From assembly GCF_028888695.1 (NCBI RefSeq), contig NZ_PNFF01000003.1, forward strand, positions 1 through 64,000: a DNA stretch of 64,000 bases, written 5' to 3'. This document shows positions 50,456 through 59,619 of this stretch, piece after piece (position 1 is the first letter of the stretch; each line of letters opens with the position of its first letter). The notes under the pieces are model-generated. The model ran no database searches. It was not told the origin of the DNA and worked only from the letters and a program-made list of their open reading frames with translations. The stretch comes from Bacillus methanolicus. GTDB lineage: Bacteria > Bacillota > Bacilli > Bacillales > Cytobacillaceae. A program made the translations under genes and the position numbers.

Positions 50456-53116
50456 TTATTCTTCATAATCACTATAGAATTTGGCGGAAGCCACTTCTTT
50501 AGAAGCAGGAACCTTTTTGACTTCCTTTAAAATTTCGTCTGCAAACTGGAGTTGTTCTTCTCCTAGTTCGGACTGCTCGGGTTTAACATCAGTCTGTTGT
50601 ATAGAAGTTTTGTTACCCAAAACACTACTGAAACTAAATGGTTCCAGTTCATTACCCGGTTTAGGAGATCCCTGGATGAATTTATTTTCTATTGTGTTTT
50701 TACTTTGATCTTCTACAAGGGGAATAGATTGATTTTCTTCTTCAATCGAAATAGACTGAGGAATATTCGGTTCATCCTGTACGATTTCTCCCACATCTTC
50801 TTCCTCAAAATAGTAATCAACTGGCTGTTCCGCTACTGGATAACCAATAAGCTGCTCTCTTTCCTGATGTGTTTTTGACTGTTCTTCAGTAGAAGGAAGT
50901 TCATTAGTTCCTGTTGGCTCCTCTACTTCTTCTATACCTTCCTCTATGAGAAATGGTTCCGATACAATTTGGTTACGATTTGCAAGCCAAAGTTCCGCTG
51001 CTTCTTTATCAACCTGAACAACTGCTTTTTTAAACTCCTCTTTCGGTACAAAGTTTGCATCAATTTGTTTAACCGGAATAGGTCTGTTATTCGCTACAAT
51101 TTTAACTGCACATTGGAATGGTTTCTGATATATAATATCGGCTGGTGATAGAATAGCTTCTTTAGTCTTCTGATAGCTACTCCCAACCCGTAACGATGGT
51201 TGTTCCTGTAATGGGCTAACCGCTTGTTCACTTAAGCTTTCTTCAAATCGCTCTTTTTCTCCAAAGATTTTTGAGAATAATTGTGCATCAAAGTCCGGTA
51301 TATCTCCATAGACCATTTTGTGCCTCAGAGTTCCTAATAAGGTGTGCATATACGTTTCGCCATATTTATCGGCCAGCTGCGTAACAGTTTGAGCGACAAC
51401 CGTAACAATAGCCTTATATTTTCGTGATTGAGCGGGAAACTCTCTAAAAGGGTGATAGATATAGTCTGGAAACTCATCTACTAAAATATGGTGAAAGGTT
51501 GATACATTAGGAGATCTTCTAAATACTGCATTCTGTAAACTTAAGAGAATGAGCTTTCCTAAAATATTAGATAATCCCCCGAGTTCTCCCTTAGCAGTAT
51601 TCACTAATAACACTCCGCCCATTTCTAGATGTTTATCAAAATCGAAATTTGACTTTCCGAATAATACACGTCGAATCAGAGGGTTAGCTCCGATATCATT
51701 TAAGATGTTTCTCAGTCCTTGAACATATTCAGCTTTTGCATCATAATAAGCGGGTTCGTTACGATATTCTCCATGTTTAATCATAACCGGGAGCATTGCT
51801 CCGCCCGCTCTTTCCATTTGTGGAAGTAAGTTCATATCAAACCATTCATCAATTTGTTTTACTATTGCCCAGTGATTACGTTCGTCACGATCTTCAATGA
51901 AATCAATATTATCTGGAATAGTCTCTTTCAACTTCAGATGCATTCTACGAACTAGCTGTGGATTGTCATACATCTTTAATAACATATCAAAGGTTACTTC
52001 TTGTTCTGGATCATGCAACTTCAATAAATAAATATAGTGTTTCAAGTGGTTACGCTCAGATTGTTGGAAGAAGAAATTGCTATTTCCTCCTTCAGCCAAT
52101 CCTTCAATAACCATTGCGAAAGCCTCTGCAACTTTGTCAACAGGCCCTTGCATTGGATTGATACTTGGTGTATTCGGATTAGTCGGGTCAATATAAAAAA
52201 CGGATTCTTCCGGAATTCCATGAGCTTTTACCAACTGAAAAGCTTTTTGGCATAAGTCATTCGAGGGCTCAATGACACTTATTCCATTCAAGTACTTACC
52301 TTTCACCTCTTCGGTGTGATAATCTTCCCGTATATAAATTTCGGGATAATCATTAATAAAACGGGTCATCCAGTGCAGATCCTGATTTAAAATAGGCAAA
52401 ACAAGAGCGGCTGTTTTACCAGTACCTATACTTCCAATGATAATGTTATTAAGAGTTCGGTCTTTTCCTGGCTGAATTAGCAATTCTTTTGTATCTGATT
52501 CAGGACCTAATACAATATCTGGCCATTGTACTGTTGTCTCCAACTTAAACCATTTTTGCAAGAGAACGTTGCTGAATTCAAACTCATTAAACGCTTCTTT
52601 CAATTCAGCGGAGTATTGCGAATACTGCCCGCTTAACCAAAGGAGCAACATAAGAGTTACAGCAGTTGGAATAAACATAATTGTTAACAACAACGTATTC
52701 GTATCCCCTACCGCTATTGCGTGCCAAATATTGTTCACTTCCATCATGTTAATCCGTTCACCTAAATATGGCAACAGTGTGTTATAAACAGGGGCCGAAA
52801 TTAACCATAGGTAATGAAATGTAATTCCGAGGAACATATTCCAGAACCATAAACGCCTCCAAAATGGAGTTTGATACCTTTTAAATTTCGTGCTCACTAA
52901 CCAGCCTACAATTAACCATAAAGCAGCGAACAAGAATCCAAAAAATCCCGGTTGAGTTGAATCACCAAAAAGGATAAAACTAGGGATTGCTCCCAAAAAT
53001 TGACCGCTCATTAAAAAGAAATAATTAAAGGTCGAGCGTAAGGTAAGAAATAAGGAAACGATAGCTAATAGCGACATAGAGATAACGGGTAGTTTAGGAA
53101 GGAGTTTATCTTTCAT
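50456..53116 (-). CDS. VirD4/TraG-type conjugation coupling protein
   Basis: An 886-residue protein starting MKDKLLPKLPVISMS. Four or five N-terminal membrane helices lie within about residues 8-160. Walker A is GSIGTGKTAALVLP (about 230), Walker B HHILVDEFPDYI (about 500), and the C-terminal VVAQTVTQLADKYGET and GTLRHKMVYG motif is typical of TraG/VirD4. The last 170 residues are acidic and disordered. Coupling proteins deliver the relaxase-DNA complex to the secretion channel. The start is chosen inside the overlap with the upstream gene. Confidence 0.9.
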   Translation of the reverse strand: MKDKLLPKLPVISMSLLAIVSLFLTLRSTFNYFFLMSGQFLGAIPSFILFGDSTQPGFFGFLFAALWLIVGWLVSTKFKRYQTPFWRRLWFWNMFLGITFHYLWLISAPVYNTLLPYLGERINMMEVNNIWHAIAVGDTNTLLLTIMFIPTAVTLMLLLWLSGQYSQYSAELKEAFNEFEFSNVLLQKWFKLETTVQWPDIVLGPESDTKELLIQPGKDRTLNNIIIGSIGTGKTAALVLPILNQDLHWMTRFINDYPEIYIREDYHTEEVKGKYLNGISVIEPSNDLCQKAFQLVKAHGIPEESVFYIDPTNPNTPSINPMQGPVDKVAEAFAMVIEGLAEGGNSNFFFQQSERNHLKHYIYLLKLHDPEQEVTFDMLLKMYDNPQLVRRMHLKLKETIPDNIDFIEDRDERNHWAIVKQIDEWFDMNLLPQMERAGGAMLPVMIKHGEYRNEPAYYDAKAEYVQGLRNILNDIGANPLIRRVLFGKSNFDFDKHLEMGGVLLVNTAKGELGGLSNILGKLILLSLQNAVFRRSPNVSTFHHILVDEFPDYIYHPFREFPAQSRKYKAIVTVVAQTVTQLADKYGETYMHTLLGTLRHKMVYGDIPDFDAQLFSKIFGEKERFEESLSEQAVSPLQEQPSLRVGSSYQKTKEAILSPADIIYQKPFQCAVKIVANNRPIPVKQIDANFVPKEEFKKAVVQVDKEAAELWLANRNQIVSEPFLIEEGIEEVEEPTGTNELPSTEEQSKTHQEREQLIGYPVAEQPVDYYFEEEDVGEIVQDEPNIPQSISIEEENQSIPLVEDQSKNTIENKFIQGSPKPGNELEPFSFSSVLGNKTSIQQTDVKPEQSELGEEQLQFADEILKEVKKVPASKEVASAKFYSDYEE

Positions 53117-54404
53117 ATAAAAGCACTCCCTCTTTCTTATATTGTGTAACTGTTTGATAAAACATTGGTGATTGCTCAAAGTTGTTAGCTAACTGTTGAC
53201 TTGTTCCAAACATAATATGGTTTAACTGCTTTCCTAAATGGTCATTTTGAAGTTCTTCATTTTTACGATATATCGCCAGGATTTTATTTACCTCTGTTTT
53301 AGCTTTAAACCTCTTTTCATTTCTTAATCGATTTAAATACTCAATCTGGTCGAGGCATTTCACACTTCCCTCTTCCATTATCTTAATTAAAACAACATGG
53401 CCCTTGCTGCTATTCTTGCTTTTGAACAGAAGATGACTATCCGCATAAAGAGAACGATCAACATCTGGTAAATAAAATTCATCTTCATTCAACCGTGCAA
53501 TCTCGTATTCGAACGTAATGTTCATCTCCAACAATGAAATTATGGCTTCGATTTCTCTTGAGCGTTCCTCAGGGGAAATAGGGTAAATCCCCGTCATGAT
53601 ATTCGAAGCAACTTGAATTGCTCTATTCATAGAGACCACATAAAAAAATAAATTTGAATGTACATGAACGTTAGCTCGAATTATTGAGTCTTTCACGCTC
53701 GCTATCCTACGACTACGGTCCATTCCATACTCTTTTTTGTAACGAAGAGCTTTATCCGTATCATCTAGTACAACAAGTAAGACATGATAAATTTCGTCCG
53801 GACGCTGACTAGCGTACTTAACGTACTTCCCAATTTTTTCTTCTATCATGCTCAAGCTCTCACTACCTGTATCCAATTCAATGTTCAGGAATCCGAATTC
53901 GTTAGATAGAATCCAATCTGGCACCACCAATGGAAACGCATCAGAATCCTTTTCTAAATATGGAAGAGTAGATGGATGATGAGAAACGATATTCCTCTTA
54001 TTCTTTTTAAATTCCACTAAAGTTCGAATCACAACATCCCGAGTAGCAAAGAAATGATCTGTATTAGCAGTAGGAACCATAATCTCTTTATAACTGGTAT
54101 CTCCTTTTGGAATCATTTCTTCATTTTCTAAAATTTTAACTCCTTGTCTTCCTATACGGTAATAAATCATTCCGAAAGGATTGTTCATATAGTTCTTAGA
54201 GTGCACAACGTTTAATTTTCTCCAACGTTTCAGCTTCTTTTCTGTAGTATCTTTGCTGATTCCATAAAGCTCCAGGCAATAAAACTTTAACTGAGACAAA
54301 GATAATACTCTGTGTTGCCAAATTAAATGTAGAAGTTCTAAATCAATATCGGTTAACCAAACACCCCGCTTATCCCTTCTAATTTTATACTTCTTTCTGA
54401 GCAA
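53106..54404 (-). CDS. Replication-relaxation family protein
   Basis: A 432-residue protein. The N-terminal winged helix (LTDIDLELLHLIWQHRVLSL, then SLSQLKFYCLELYGISKDTT) and the following HFFATRDVVIRTL and PDWILSNEFGFLNIELDTGS are characteristic of the replication-relaxation/MobC-like family found beside coupling proteins in Gram-positive plasmids. It overlaps the coupling-protein gene by 11 nt, which supports a role in DNA processing for transfer. AAAGGAGG lies upstream. Confidence 0.85.
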   Translation of the reverse strand: MLRKKYKIRRDKRGVWLTDIDLELLHLIWQHRVLSLSQLKFYCLELYGISKDTTEKKLKRWRKLNVVHSKNYMNNPFGMIYYRIGRQGVKILENEEMIPKGDTSYKEIMVPTANTDHFFATRDVVIRTLVEFKKNKRNIVSHHPSTLPYLEKDSDAFPLVVPDWILSNEFGFLNIELDTGSESLSMIEEKIGKYVKYASQRPDEIYHVLLVVLDDTDKALRYKKEYGMDRSRRIASVKDSIIRANVHVHSNLFFYVVSMNRAIQVASNIMTGIYPISPEERSREIEAIISLLEMNITFEYEIARLNEDEFYLPDVDRSLYADSHLLFKSKNSSKGHVVLIKIMEEGSVKCLDQIEYLNRLRNEKRFKAKTEVNKILAIYRKNEELQNDHLGKQLNHIMFGTSQQLANNFEQSPMFYQTVTQYKKEGVLLYER

Positions 54405-54423
54405 CTACCCAACCTCCTTTAAA

Positions 54424-54543
54424 TAAAAAAGAAGTACCCAGGATAAACAAAGCTAGTCATAGCTTTGAATAATCGAGGGTACTTCCCTTTAGGTCTATTT
54501 GATTTTCTCTGAAAGTATATCATTTAATTCTTTAAAACATCAA
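54424..54543 (-). promoter_or_regulatory. Leader K: promoter plus attenuator terminator
   Basis: TTGATG (54538-54543), 18-nt spacer, TATACT (54514-54519), about 26 nt, the motif GGGAAGTACCC (54477-54487), then a terminator (AAGTACCC/GGGTACTT with inner AAAGC/GCTTT and T-run, 54424-54486). The relaxation-family gene's ribosome binding site follows within 20 nt. Confidence 0.8.
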
Positions 54544-55250
54544 TACTATTTTTGAAAACCGAGTTGAATATTTATGAGTAATATACAAGATTTTATTTGT
54601 GTAAAACCGTCATGTTAGATAGAGAAAAAATTAAAAAAGAGGAAAAATTAGGGTACAAAAACGATATGGGGGAAATGCGGTTACTGGTGATGACTTATTC
54701 CCTAAAATAGGGGTCTGTATAACGGAATGAAGTCTGTGTTTAAAATCGACCAAAAACCCTTCTCTTATATGGCTTCAACTTATCCGCTTATCGGACAATT
54801 TATAACGGATACATTAACTTCTCCGTTATAACTTATCCGTTATAGCCCTGTTTTTTATAATAAACTAAAAGAAAAAGAACTAAAATCATTAGATTAAATC
54901 ATTGAATAGAATATTGAATATTTCTACGAATCTACTAACGAGTTACTTCCTCTCCCCCGTCTTTTTTTAGTCTTTAAAGACATCAATCCCACGGTCACTT
55001 TTCCATTTTTCCACTTATCCAGATTTAATAAAACCTGGAACCGGCTGCTGTGAAACAACAAAATTAATTACGAAAAATATATTTATAAGATTGTAAATTA
55101 TTTTGAGATTTTTAAAGAAAAAAAAACCGAAATAAAGATGGGGCAACACTTTACTTCGGTACTTTGACATGACTAAATAACCCTTCCCAGTTCATACAAA
55201 CATATCTTCCTTACATTCTATGCCATATGAAAATAAAGTCGTATGTTAAA
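54544..55250. other. Intergenic region with repeated CCGTTATA boxes
   Basis: About 700 bp without a gene. Between 54718 and 54844 there are four TATAACGGA/TCCGTTATA boxes in both orientations plus TTATCCGCTTATCGG. TTATCC also occurs near 55016. These may be operators or a second origin-like element; nothing decides between them. Confidence 0.5.
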
Positions 55251-55266
55251 AACCTAGAAGACTTAC

Positions 55267-55470
55267 TTGTGTACCTCAATTAAGGTACACAAATAAAGGT
55301 GTGACAGCCAAGACAATTAAAACTATATATATATCAAGTAATTTATTTATGGTACATAATTGAGGTACACAAATATAAAATTTTGTTAGTTTAATATTGA
55401 TTTTTCATTGTTTTATTTGCATTAATTTAGTTAATTTTCTATAATGTACCTTAATGGTACATAATTAAGG
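55267..55470. other. tubC: tubC centromere-like repeats
   Basis: Three copies of a palindromic box of the type GTACCTCAATTAAGGTAC: 55267-55294, 55351-55374 and 55445-55470 (each containing GGTACA or TGTACC with AATT between). They lie just upstream of tubR, where TubR is known to bind repeats to form the partition complex and autoregulate. Confidence 0.75.
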
Positions 55471-55499
55471 GTCTTTAAGGTGCAAAAGGTGGTGATAGA

Positions 55500-55853
55500 A
55501 TGAGTGAATCATTATCTGTAAAGACCAATTATAAGGATTTAGATCAACTAGAATACGATGAGGATACTTTACGTTTTTTAAGGAAAAAACTTGATGACTT
55601 TACCATTGATGTATTTAGGAAAATCGTCAACGAAAATAAACTACATAGAGGTTTAGTTAAGACTAGGCTTGAAAATTTTCATAGTATGCGAAAAAGATAC
55701 GATGCCGCCTTCTTAATATTGGAATCACAAGGGTTTATTGAGAAAAGAGAAGATGGAACGGCTACTCCTTATTTTGTAACTATCCGAGGTAGGCAATTAG
55801 GACAACTCTTAAAACAAGAAAAATTAGAACGAGAGGAGCATTTAAATGATTAA
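55500..55853 (+). CDS. tubR: TubR-like partition DNA-binding protein
   Basis: A 117-residue protein (MSESLSVKTNYKDLDQLEYD...) in the position and size of TubR, the winged-helix adaptor that binds tubC and links it to TubZ. A winged-helix-like pattern is visible at about 55-110. Its stop overlaps the tubZ start. AAGGTGGTG precedes the ATG. The assignment rests on context and overall size more than on sequence. Confidence 0.75.
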   Translation: MSESLSVKTNYKDLDQLEYDEDTLRFLRKKLDDFTIDVFRKIVNENKLHRGLVKTRLENFHSMRKRYDAAFLILESQGFIEKREDGTATPYFVTIRGRQLGQLLKQEKLEREEHLND

Positions 55854-57204
55854 ACCATTTGTTGAAAACGAAAAACTTGGAGCAATTAAAGCCTTATTAT
55901 CACCTCACTTACTTTCAGAGGAAGTAAAAACAGAAATGAATCGTTTCCCTTCACAAGCAATCATCGGTTTAGGACAAGGTGGAGGAAGAATTGCAGCCGA
56001 ATTATCTCGCTTTGGATTCCCTACCTTTTTACTTAATTCTTCAAAGTCAGATATGGAAGAGCATAAACATTTAATTCCTGAAGAACGCAGAATCTTAACC
56101 CTTAGTAAAGATTTTCCAGAACTTGAAGGAACAGATAAAAATGCTCAATTAGGTTTCCAAATTGCGAAAGAAAATAAGGATTTGTATGCTAAAGTTGCTC
56201 TTGACGACGCGATTCAAGATGCTGAATTTGTTTGGGTATGTGTAAGTTTAGGTGGAGGAACCGGAAACGGAGCTTTAAAAGTTGCGTTAACATATTTATC
56301 GAAGGTAAGGGAAAATAGAGCTTTACCGGGTGGTAAGATTCCATTAGGGGTTATCTGCTCCCTTCCTTCTTCAGACGAAAAAGGTTCTGCCTTTAGAAGA
56401 AATGCTCTTGCAGGAATAAGCGTTATTCAACAATTAATGAATGAAAACAAAATGGGAACAGCAATTGTAATTGATAATGAAAAAATAAAGGACTATTATG
56501 CTAACAATCCTTTGAAAACATATGGTGGAACAGAAATTGATGCAAAATCTTATAGCAATATGGTTATTTCAAGTACATTAGCGGAAATTTCTACCCTTCC
56601 AATAATGGATGGCCGATCAGTTTTTGATAAAACAGAATTTCTTACAACACTTTCTACTCCTGGTTGGCTTTCGATTTCGAAACATAAAGATCTTCAAAAC
56701 GATGATAATATTGAATCAGTTATTAAGAATTTGTTCAACAACAATGAAGTACTCGCTAATTATGAAGTCGAAAATGCTATTACAGGTGCAGTTGCAGTTC
56801 TTTACCCATCTAATAAAAACATCACTCCGAAAATTGCAGACGATGTTTATAGTTATACATCTAACTTATTGAACACAAAAGTAAATTTATCTATCGCGAA
56901 AAACTCAAAACTGAAAAATCTAACACTTTACGGTTTAGCAGTTTATCCAACCCCTTCCACTCGTATTAAAGAATTGAAAGAAGAGTTAAGCTATTGGGAA
57001 AAAATCGAAAAAGAGCAGGAAGAAGCCAAAAAACAAGCAGCTTCAAGTATCGGATTGGATGAGTTTAGCAACTTCTTCTCATCTGGAAACACAGCTTCAG
57101 CAAGAAAGAAATTGACGTTAGAAGATTTGGGTGAAGACTTCGGAGAAACAGACACCAAACCAAATAAAATTAAGGCGGCTGACTTAGAGGATCTTGATTT
57201 TTAA
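55846..57204 (+). CDS. tubZ: TubZ, tubulin/FtsZ-like partition GTPase
   Basis: A 452-residue GTPase. The N-terminal nucleotide loop is IIGLGQGGGRIAAEL (residues 39-53), and the tubulin signature GGGTGNG is at 136-142. The C-terminal tail is charged and acidic (EDLGEDFGETDTKPNK). TubZ filaments treadmill to move plasmids bound through TubR. It is slightly shorter than the 484-residue pBtoxis TubZ. GAGAGGAG precedes the ATG. An inverted-repeat element follows 13 nt after the stop. Confidence 0.92.
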   Translation: MIKPFVENEKLGAIKALLSPHLLSEEVKTEMNRFPSQAIIGLGQGGGRIAAELSRFGFPTFLLNSSKSDMEEHKHLIPEERRILTLSKDFPELEGTDKNAQLGFQIAKENKDLYAKVALDDAIQDAEFVWVCVSLGGGTGNGALKVALTYLSKVRENRALPGGKIPLGVICSLPSSDEKGSAFRRNALAGISVIQQLMNENKMGTAIVIDNEKIKDYYANNPLKTYGGTEIDAKSYSNMVISSTLAEISTLPIMDGRSVFDKTEFLTTLSTPGWLSISKHKDLQNDDNIESVIKNLFNNNEVLANYEVENAITGAVAVLYPSNKNITPKIADDVYSYTSNLLNTKVNLSIAKNSKLKNLTLYGLAVYPTPSTRIKELKEELSYWEKIEKEQEEAKKQAASSIGLDEFSNFFSSGNTASARKKLTLEDLGEDFGETDTKPNKIKAADLEDLDF

Positions 57205-57216
57205 GATTTTTGTTTA

Positions 57217-57332
57217 GGGGCTGACTCATAAAGGGTCTTTCCCCCTCCAACAATGACAATATATAGAATGGCTTATTGTTTGTCTATATGTTGTATTGGA
57301 GGGGTCTGACCCTTTGCTTTTGAGTCAGCCTC
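57217..57332. mobile_element. Inverted-repeat, MITE-like element after tubZ
   Basis: A 116-bp element with ends GGGGCTGACTCA and TGAGTCAGCCTC, flanked on both sides by TTTA (57213-57216 and 57333-57336). The two halves pair over about 50 bp. No gene fits inside. GGGCTGACTCA-type ends resemble Bacillus IS termini, but I cannot name the parent. It may also act as the tubZ terminator. Confidence 0.6.
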
Positions 57333-57633
57333 TTTAAATCTATATTTTTCATTCATACTCCTCCAAAAATATACTGTCCTCACTGTTAATAGTAATATAC
57401 AAACCAAATTATTGTTGAGTCTACTACCTCCTAGTTCTTTTAGAGATCTGAGTTAGTATAAATATGGATTAAAGTTAATAAATTTCGTTCACGTCCACTA
57501 AAAAATCAAATACATTCATCGTCCGCGGACAACATCGTTATATAACGCTAACAACCTAACAAAGTTTCTTATCATTCAAGTTCACTCAATGACATTCTCA
57601 AATACATCAGAATCAAAGAACCTTTGGTATGAT

Positions 57634-57887
57634 AGGCGCTAACAAATCACAGACGATATACAGCGACTTAGTCTTCTTAACGTTTTATTGCATTCGAATG
57701 AATTCATTATGATTTTGATTGATTCAAATACAGACGAATTATTCATTTTCGAAATTGAATGGTTGAATTTCGATATTAATTGCAATCGCTGTACATCGTC
57801 CTGGTAGAGTAGCGTTACCGCTACGAATCGTCCGGAAGGGGGTAGCGCCTGTTAAATCAACATTTTTTGGTTGATTTATTACTTTTT
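57634..57887 (+). ncRNA. Candidate structured RNA with terminator
   Basis: An extended -10 (TGGTATGAT, 57625-57633) precedes AGGCGCTA (57634-57641), which can pair with TAGCGCCT (57843-57850). Inside, GACGATATACAGCGA (57652-57666) pairs with TCGCTGTACATCGTC (57786-57800; 14 of 15). Further hairpins include CGAAATT/AATTTCG and GTAGCG/CGCTAC. A terminator AAATCAAC/GTTGATTT with TTACTTTTT ends it (57854-57887). The stretch is 60-bp upstream of the tubY-like gene. It may be a regulatory RNA or a DNA dyad; no known class is recognised. Confidence 0.55.
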
Positions 57888-57958
57888 AAAGTGTAAGATT
57901 TTCAATAAAGACTGTAGAAATCTACAGTAGGGGGGTGAATTCTTTGGAGAACACTGAT

Positions 57959-58870
57959 ATGAAAAAGTTACTTAAAGAAGAATTTGAGAATGATCCCATT
58001 TATCGGCTTGCTATTCTTAATGGTTTAGAGGATAGTTTATTTACTGAAAACATACTGTCAATGCACAAAGAAATCTCATATAGTACGGTAGAAGCAGGAA
58101 GAATAATTGAACGCTCTGATTCAACAATTAGAAATCATTTTCGATCTGATTTAATAGAATACATAGCACCTGAGAAATTCGGAAAATACTATCGGTTAAA
58201 TTATAAAAGTGTCTTTCGTCTGCATCTAATTTTTTTGTTAATGGAGAAAGCATCAAAAACAACAGTAGATTTGCTGGCTGAATTAGGTATGCAACCATCT
58301 ATTCAAATAGGCGGGAATATCAAAAGAATTCCTCGTTCCAATAGTCGAGAATTGCAGGAATGGAATCAGCAAAAAGAAGAAGACCAAGACTTAATAGAGG
58401 ACAGATTAAAAAATTTAGAACATGCTATGAACATCCAAAGTTTAATGCTGAACATTCTTAAGTATGAAAAGGATCTTGCAGACATTGAACGAAAAATAGA
58501 AAATAGGGAATCTGCCATTAATCAAATAAAATCTGAATTTCATATGAGATACCTGGAAGAGAAGCAATCTCAGTTGCTTACGAATTCTCTTAAAAAGACT
58601 ATTCAAAAACCTTCTTTTTTCGGGTTGTTTAAAAAAACGGAAGAAATTGATGTACAACAGATTTCGAAGCAGATAGAAGATAATTTAAAGGAGAAATTCG
58701 ATAGGGAAGTACAATCGAAGATTAAGGAACATCAAGATGAAATTGAAAAATTGAAGGCTGAGAAAGAAAAGATAAATACCTCTTTATTAGAAGAGAAAGA
58801 AAAATTCTCTAGAATTCAACTGGAATCTACAAATTCTCCTGATACAAAATTAATTAGTAACCCCTCTTAA
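57959..58870 (+). CDS. tubY: TubY-like MerR/coiled-coil protein
   Basis: A 303-residue protein. Residues about 40-120 hold a MerR-type helix-turn-helix (SYSTVEAGRIIERSDSTIRN), then a long coiled coil at about 150-285 (NLEHAMNIQSLMLNILKYEK; EKLKAEKEKINTSLLEEKEK). TubY proteins in other TubZ systems are MerR-like with a coiled coil and modulate TubZ polymers, which fits the position near tubRZ. The ATG is chosen for GGAG nine nt upstream; a GTG at 57935 would add eight residues. Confidence 0.65.
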   Translation: MKKLLKEEFENDPIYRLAILNGLEDSLFTENILSMHKEISYSTVEAGRIIERSDSTIRNHFRSDLIEYIAPEKFGKYYRLNYKSVFRLHLIFLLMEKASKTTVDLLAELGMQPSIQIGGNIKRIPRSNSRELQEWNQQKEEDQDLIEDRLKNLEHAMNIQSLMLNILKYEKDLADIERKIENRESAINQIKSEFHMRYLEEKQSQLLTNSLKKTIQKPSFFGLFKKTEEIDVQQISKQIEDNLKEKFDREVQSKIKEHQDEIEKLKAEKEKINTSLLEEKEKFSRIQLESTNSPDTKLISNPS

Positions 58871-58940
58871 AATATAGTTTGAAAATTCAGAAAACTTATT
58901 TTATAATGGTCTAAAATAGTTCAATGAATGAGGTGAATAT

Positions 58941-59054
58941 ATGTTCCTTTTAATGAAAGAAAAAACAGAAAGAACACTTAATAATATTGTTGTAACTCTA
59001 ACAACCATAGCTTTACTTGCTGCGGTGGGAATTACTATCATAAATCATCTATAA
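58941..59054 (+). CDS. Small single-pass membrane protein (37 aa)
   Basis: A 37-codon frame starting MFLLMKEKTERTLNNIVVTL with a C-terminal hydrophobic helix (TTIALLAAVGITIINHL). GAGGTG is well placed before the ATG, and a strong terminator follows. Function unknown; such peptides can be membrane toxins or small regulators. Confidence 0.5.
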   Translation: MFLLMKEKTERTLNNIVVTLTTIALLAAVGITIINHL

Positions 59055-59093
59055 AAGGTCCTTCTCCATACGGAGGAAGGACTTTTTTATTGC
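59054..59093 (+). terminator. Terminator of the 37-aa gene
   Basis: AAGTCC/TTCC-type hairpin: GGTCCTTCTCC pairs with GGAGGAAGGACT, followed by TTTTTT. Confidence 0.85.
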
Positions 59094-59309
59094 AAAAGGC
59101 TTGCAAATATGTGCCTTTGAAAGGTAGAATTCCTTAACAGCTTCTTACTTCAAAACAAAAAGATTTTAGGGTACATTTATACCCTAAAAAAATAAAAGAA
59201 TCAATTCAAAAAAACTCTAGTAGCTAAGTGTTAAGTAATAAAAAAATGTTGATAGCAATTAAAAAATGGATCGTTTGGCAATTAAGAGTATGCAAAAAAT
59301 ACTGCATAA

Positions 59310-59428
59310 TCACTGCTTTACATGGAGTGGCGGGCATGATAGGCTCTAGTGCCTGCAAAGCTTTTAAGGGCCGTCCTTTGCAAGAATTCATGTCCGCAGA
59401 GGATCCATGTCAAACATTGAAGCAGTGA
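59310..59428 (+). ncRNA. Candidate three-way-junction structured RNA
   Basis: Nested pairings: TCACTGCTT (59310-59318) with AAGCAGTGA (59420-59428); ACATGGA (59320-59326) with TCCATGT (59404-59410); GCGGGCATGA (59330-59339) with TCATGTCCGC (59388-59397); inside, hairpins AGGC/GCCT (59341-59354) and GCAAAG/CTTTGC (59355-59381). A weak promoter (TTAAGA, 17 nt, CATAAT) would start transcription at the stem. No terminator is visible. An overlapping 66-codon frame has no good start and is not believed. Confidence 0.6.
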
Positions 59429-59485
59429 AAATATATACAGTTTGATGATACACTTATTTGCCATTTACTACATTTTTTAATTGCC

Positions 59486-59530
59486 AAATACAATAAAAAA
59501 GTTGTTTCAATTAAAAAAGTCGTTTAAAAA
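59486..59530 (+). repeat. Two copies of the dispersed AAAGTYGTTT motif
   Basis: AAAAAAGTTGTTTCAA and AAAAAAGTCGTTTAAA in tandem about 95 bp before the gene at 59620. Members of the family also found near 26.3, 32.4 and 60.4 kb. Confidence 0.55.
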
Positions 59531-59619
59531 ATAATTATAAAATTATGTGCTTGAGAGTCTTATTAGACAGCTCAAGTACTATTTTTTTGAATTCATAATA
59601 AGAAAGGAGCCTGAAGATT

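Noticed and set aside
38998-54404. Complete type IV secretion channel
   Set aside because: No VirB4-like or relaxase gene is visible in this window, so only the coupling protein and accessory proteins can be claimed.
59228-59428. 66-codon frame on the plus strand
   Set aside because: It overlaps the nested arms of the structured RNA, has a poor ribosome binding site and an unusual composition.
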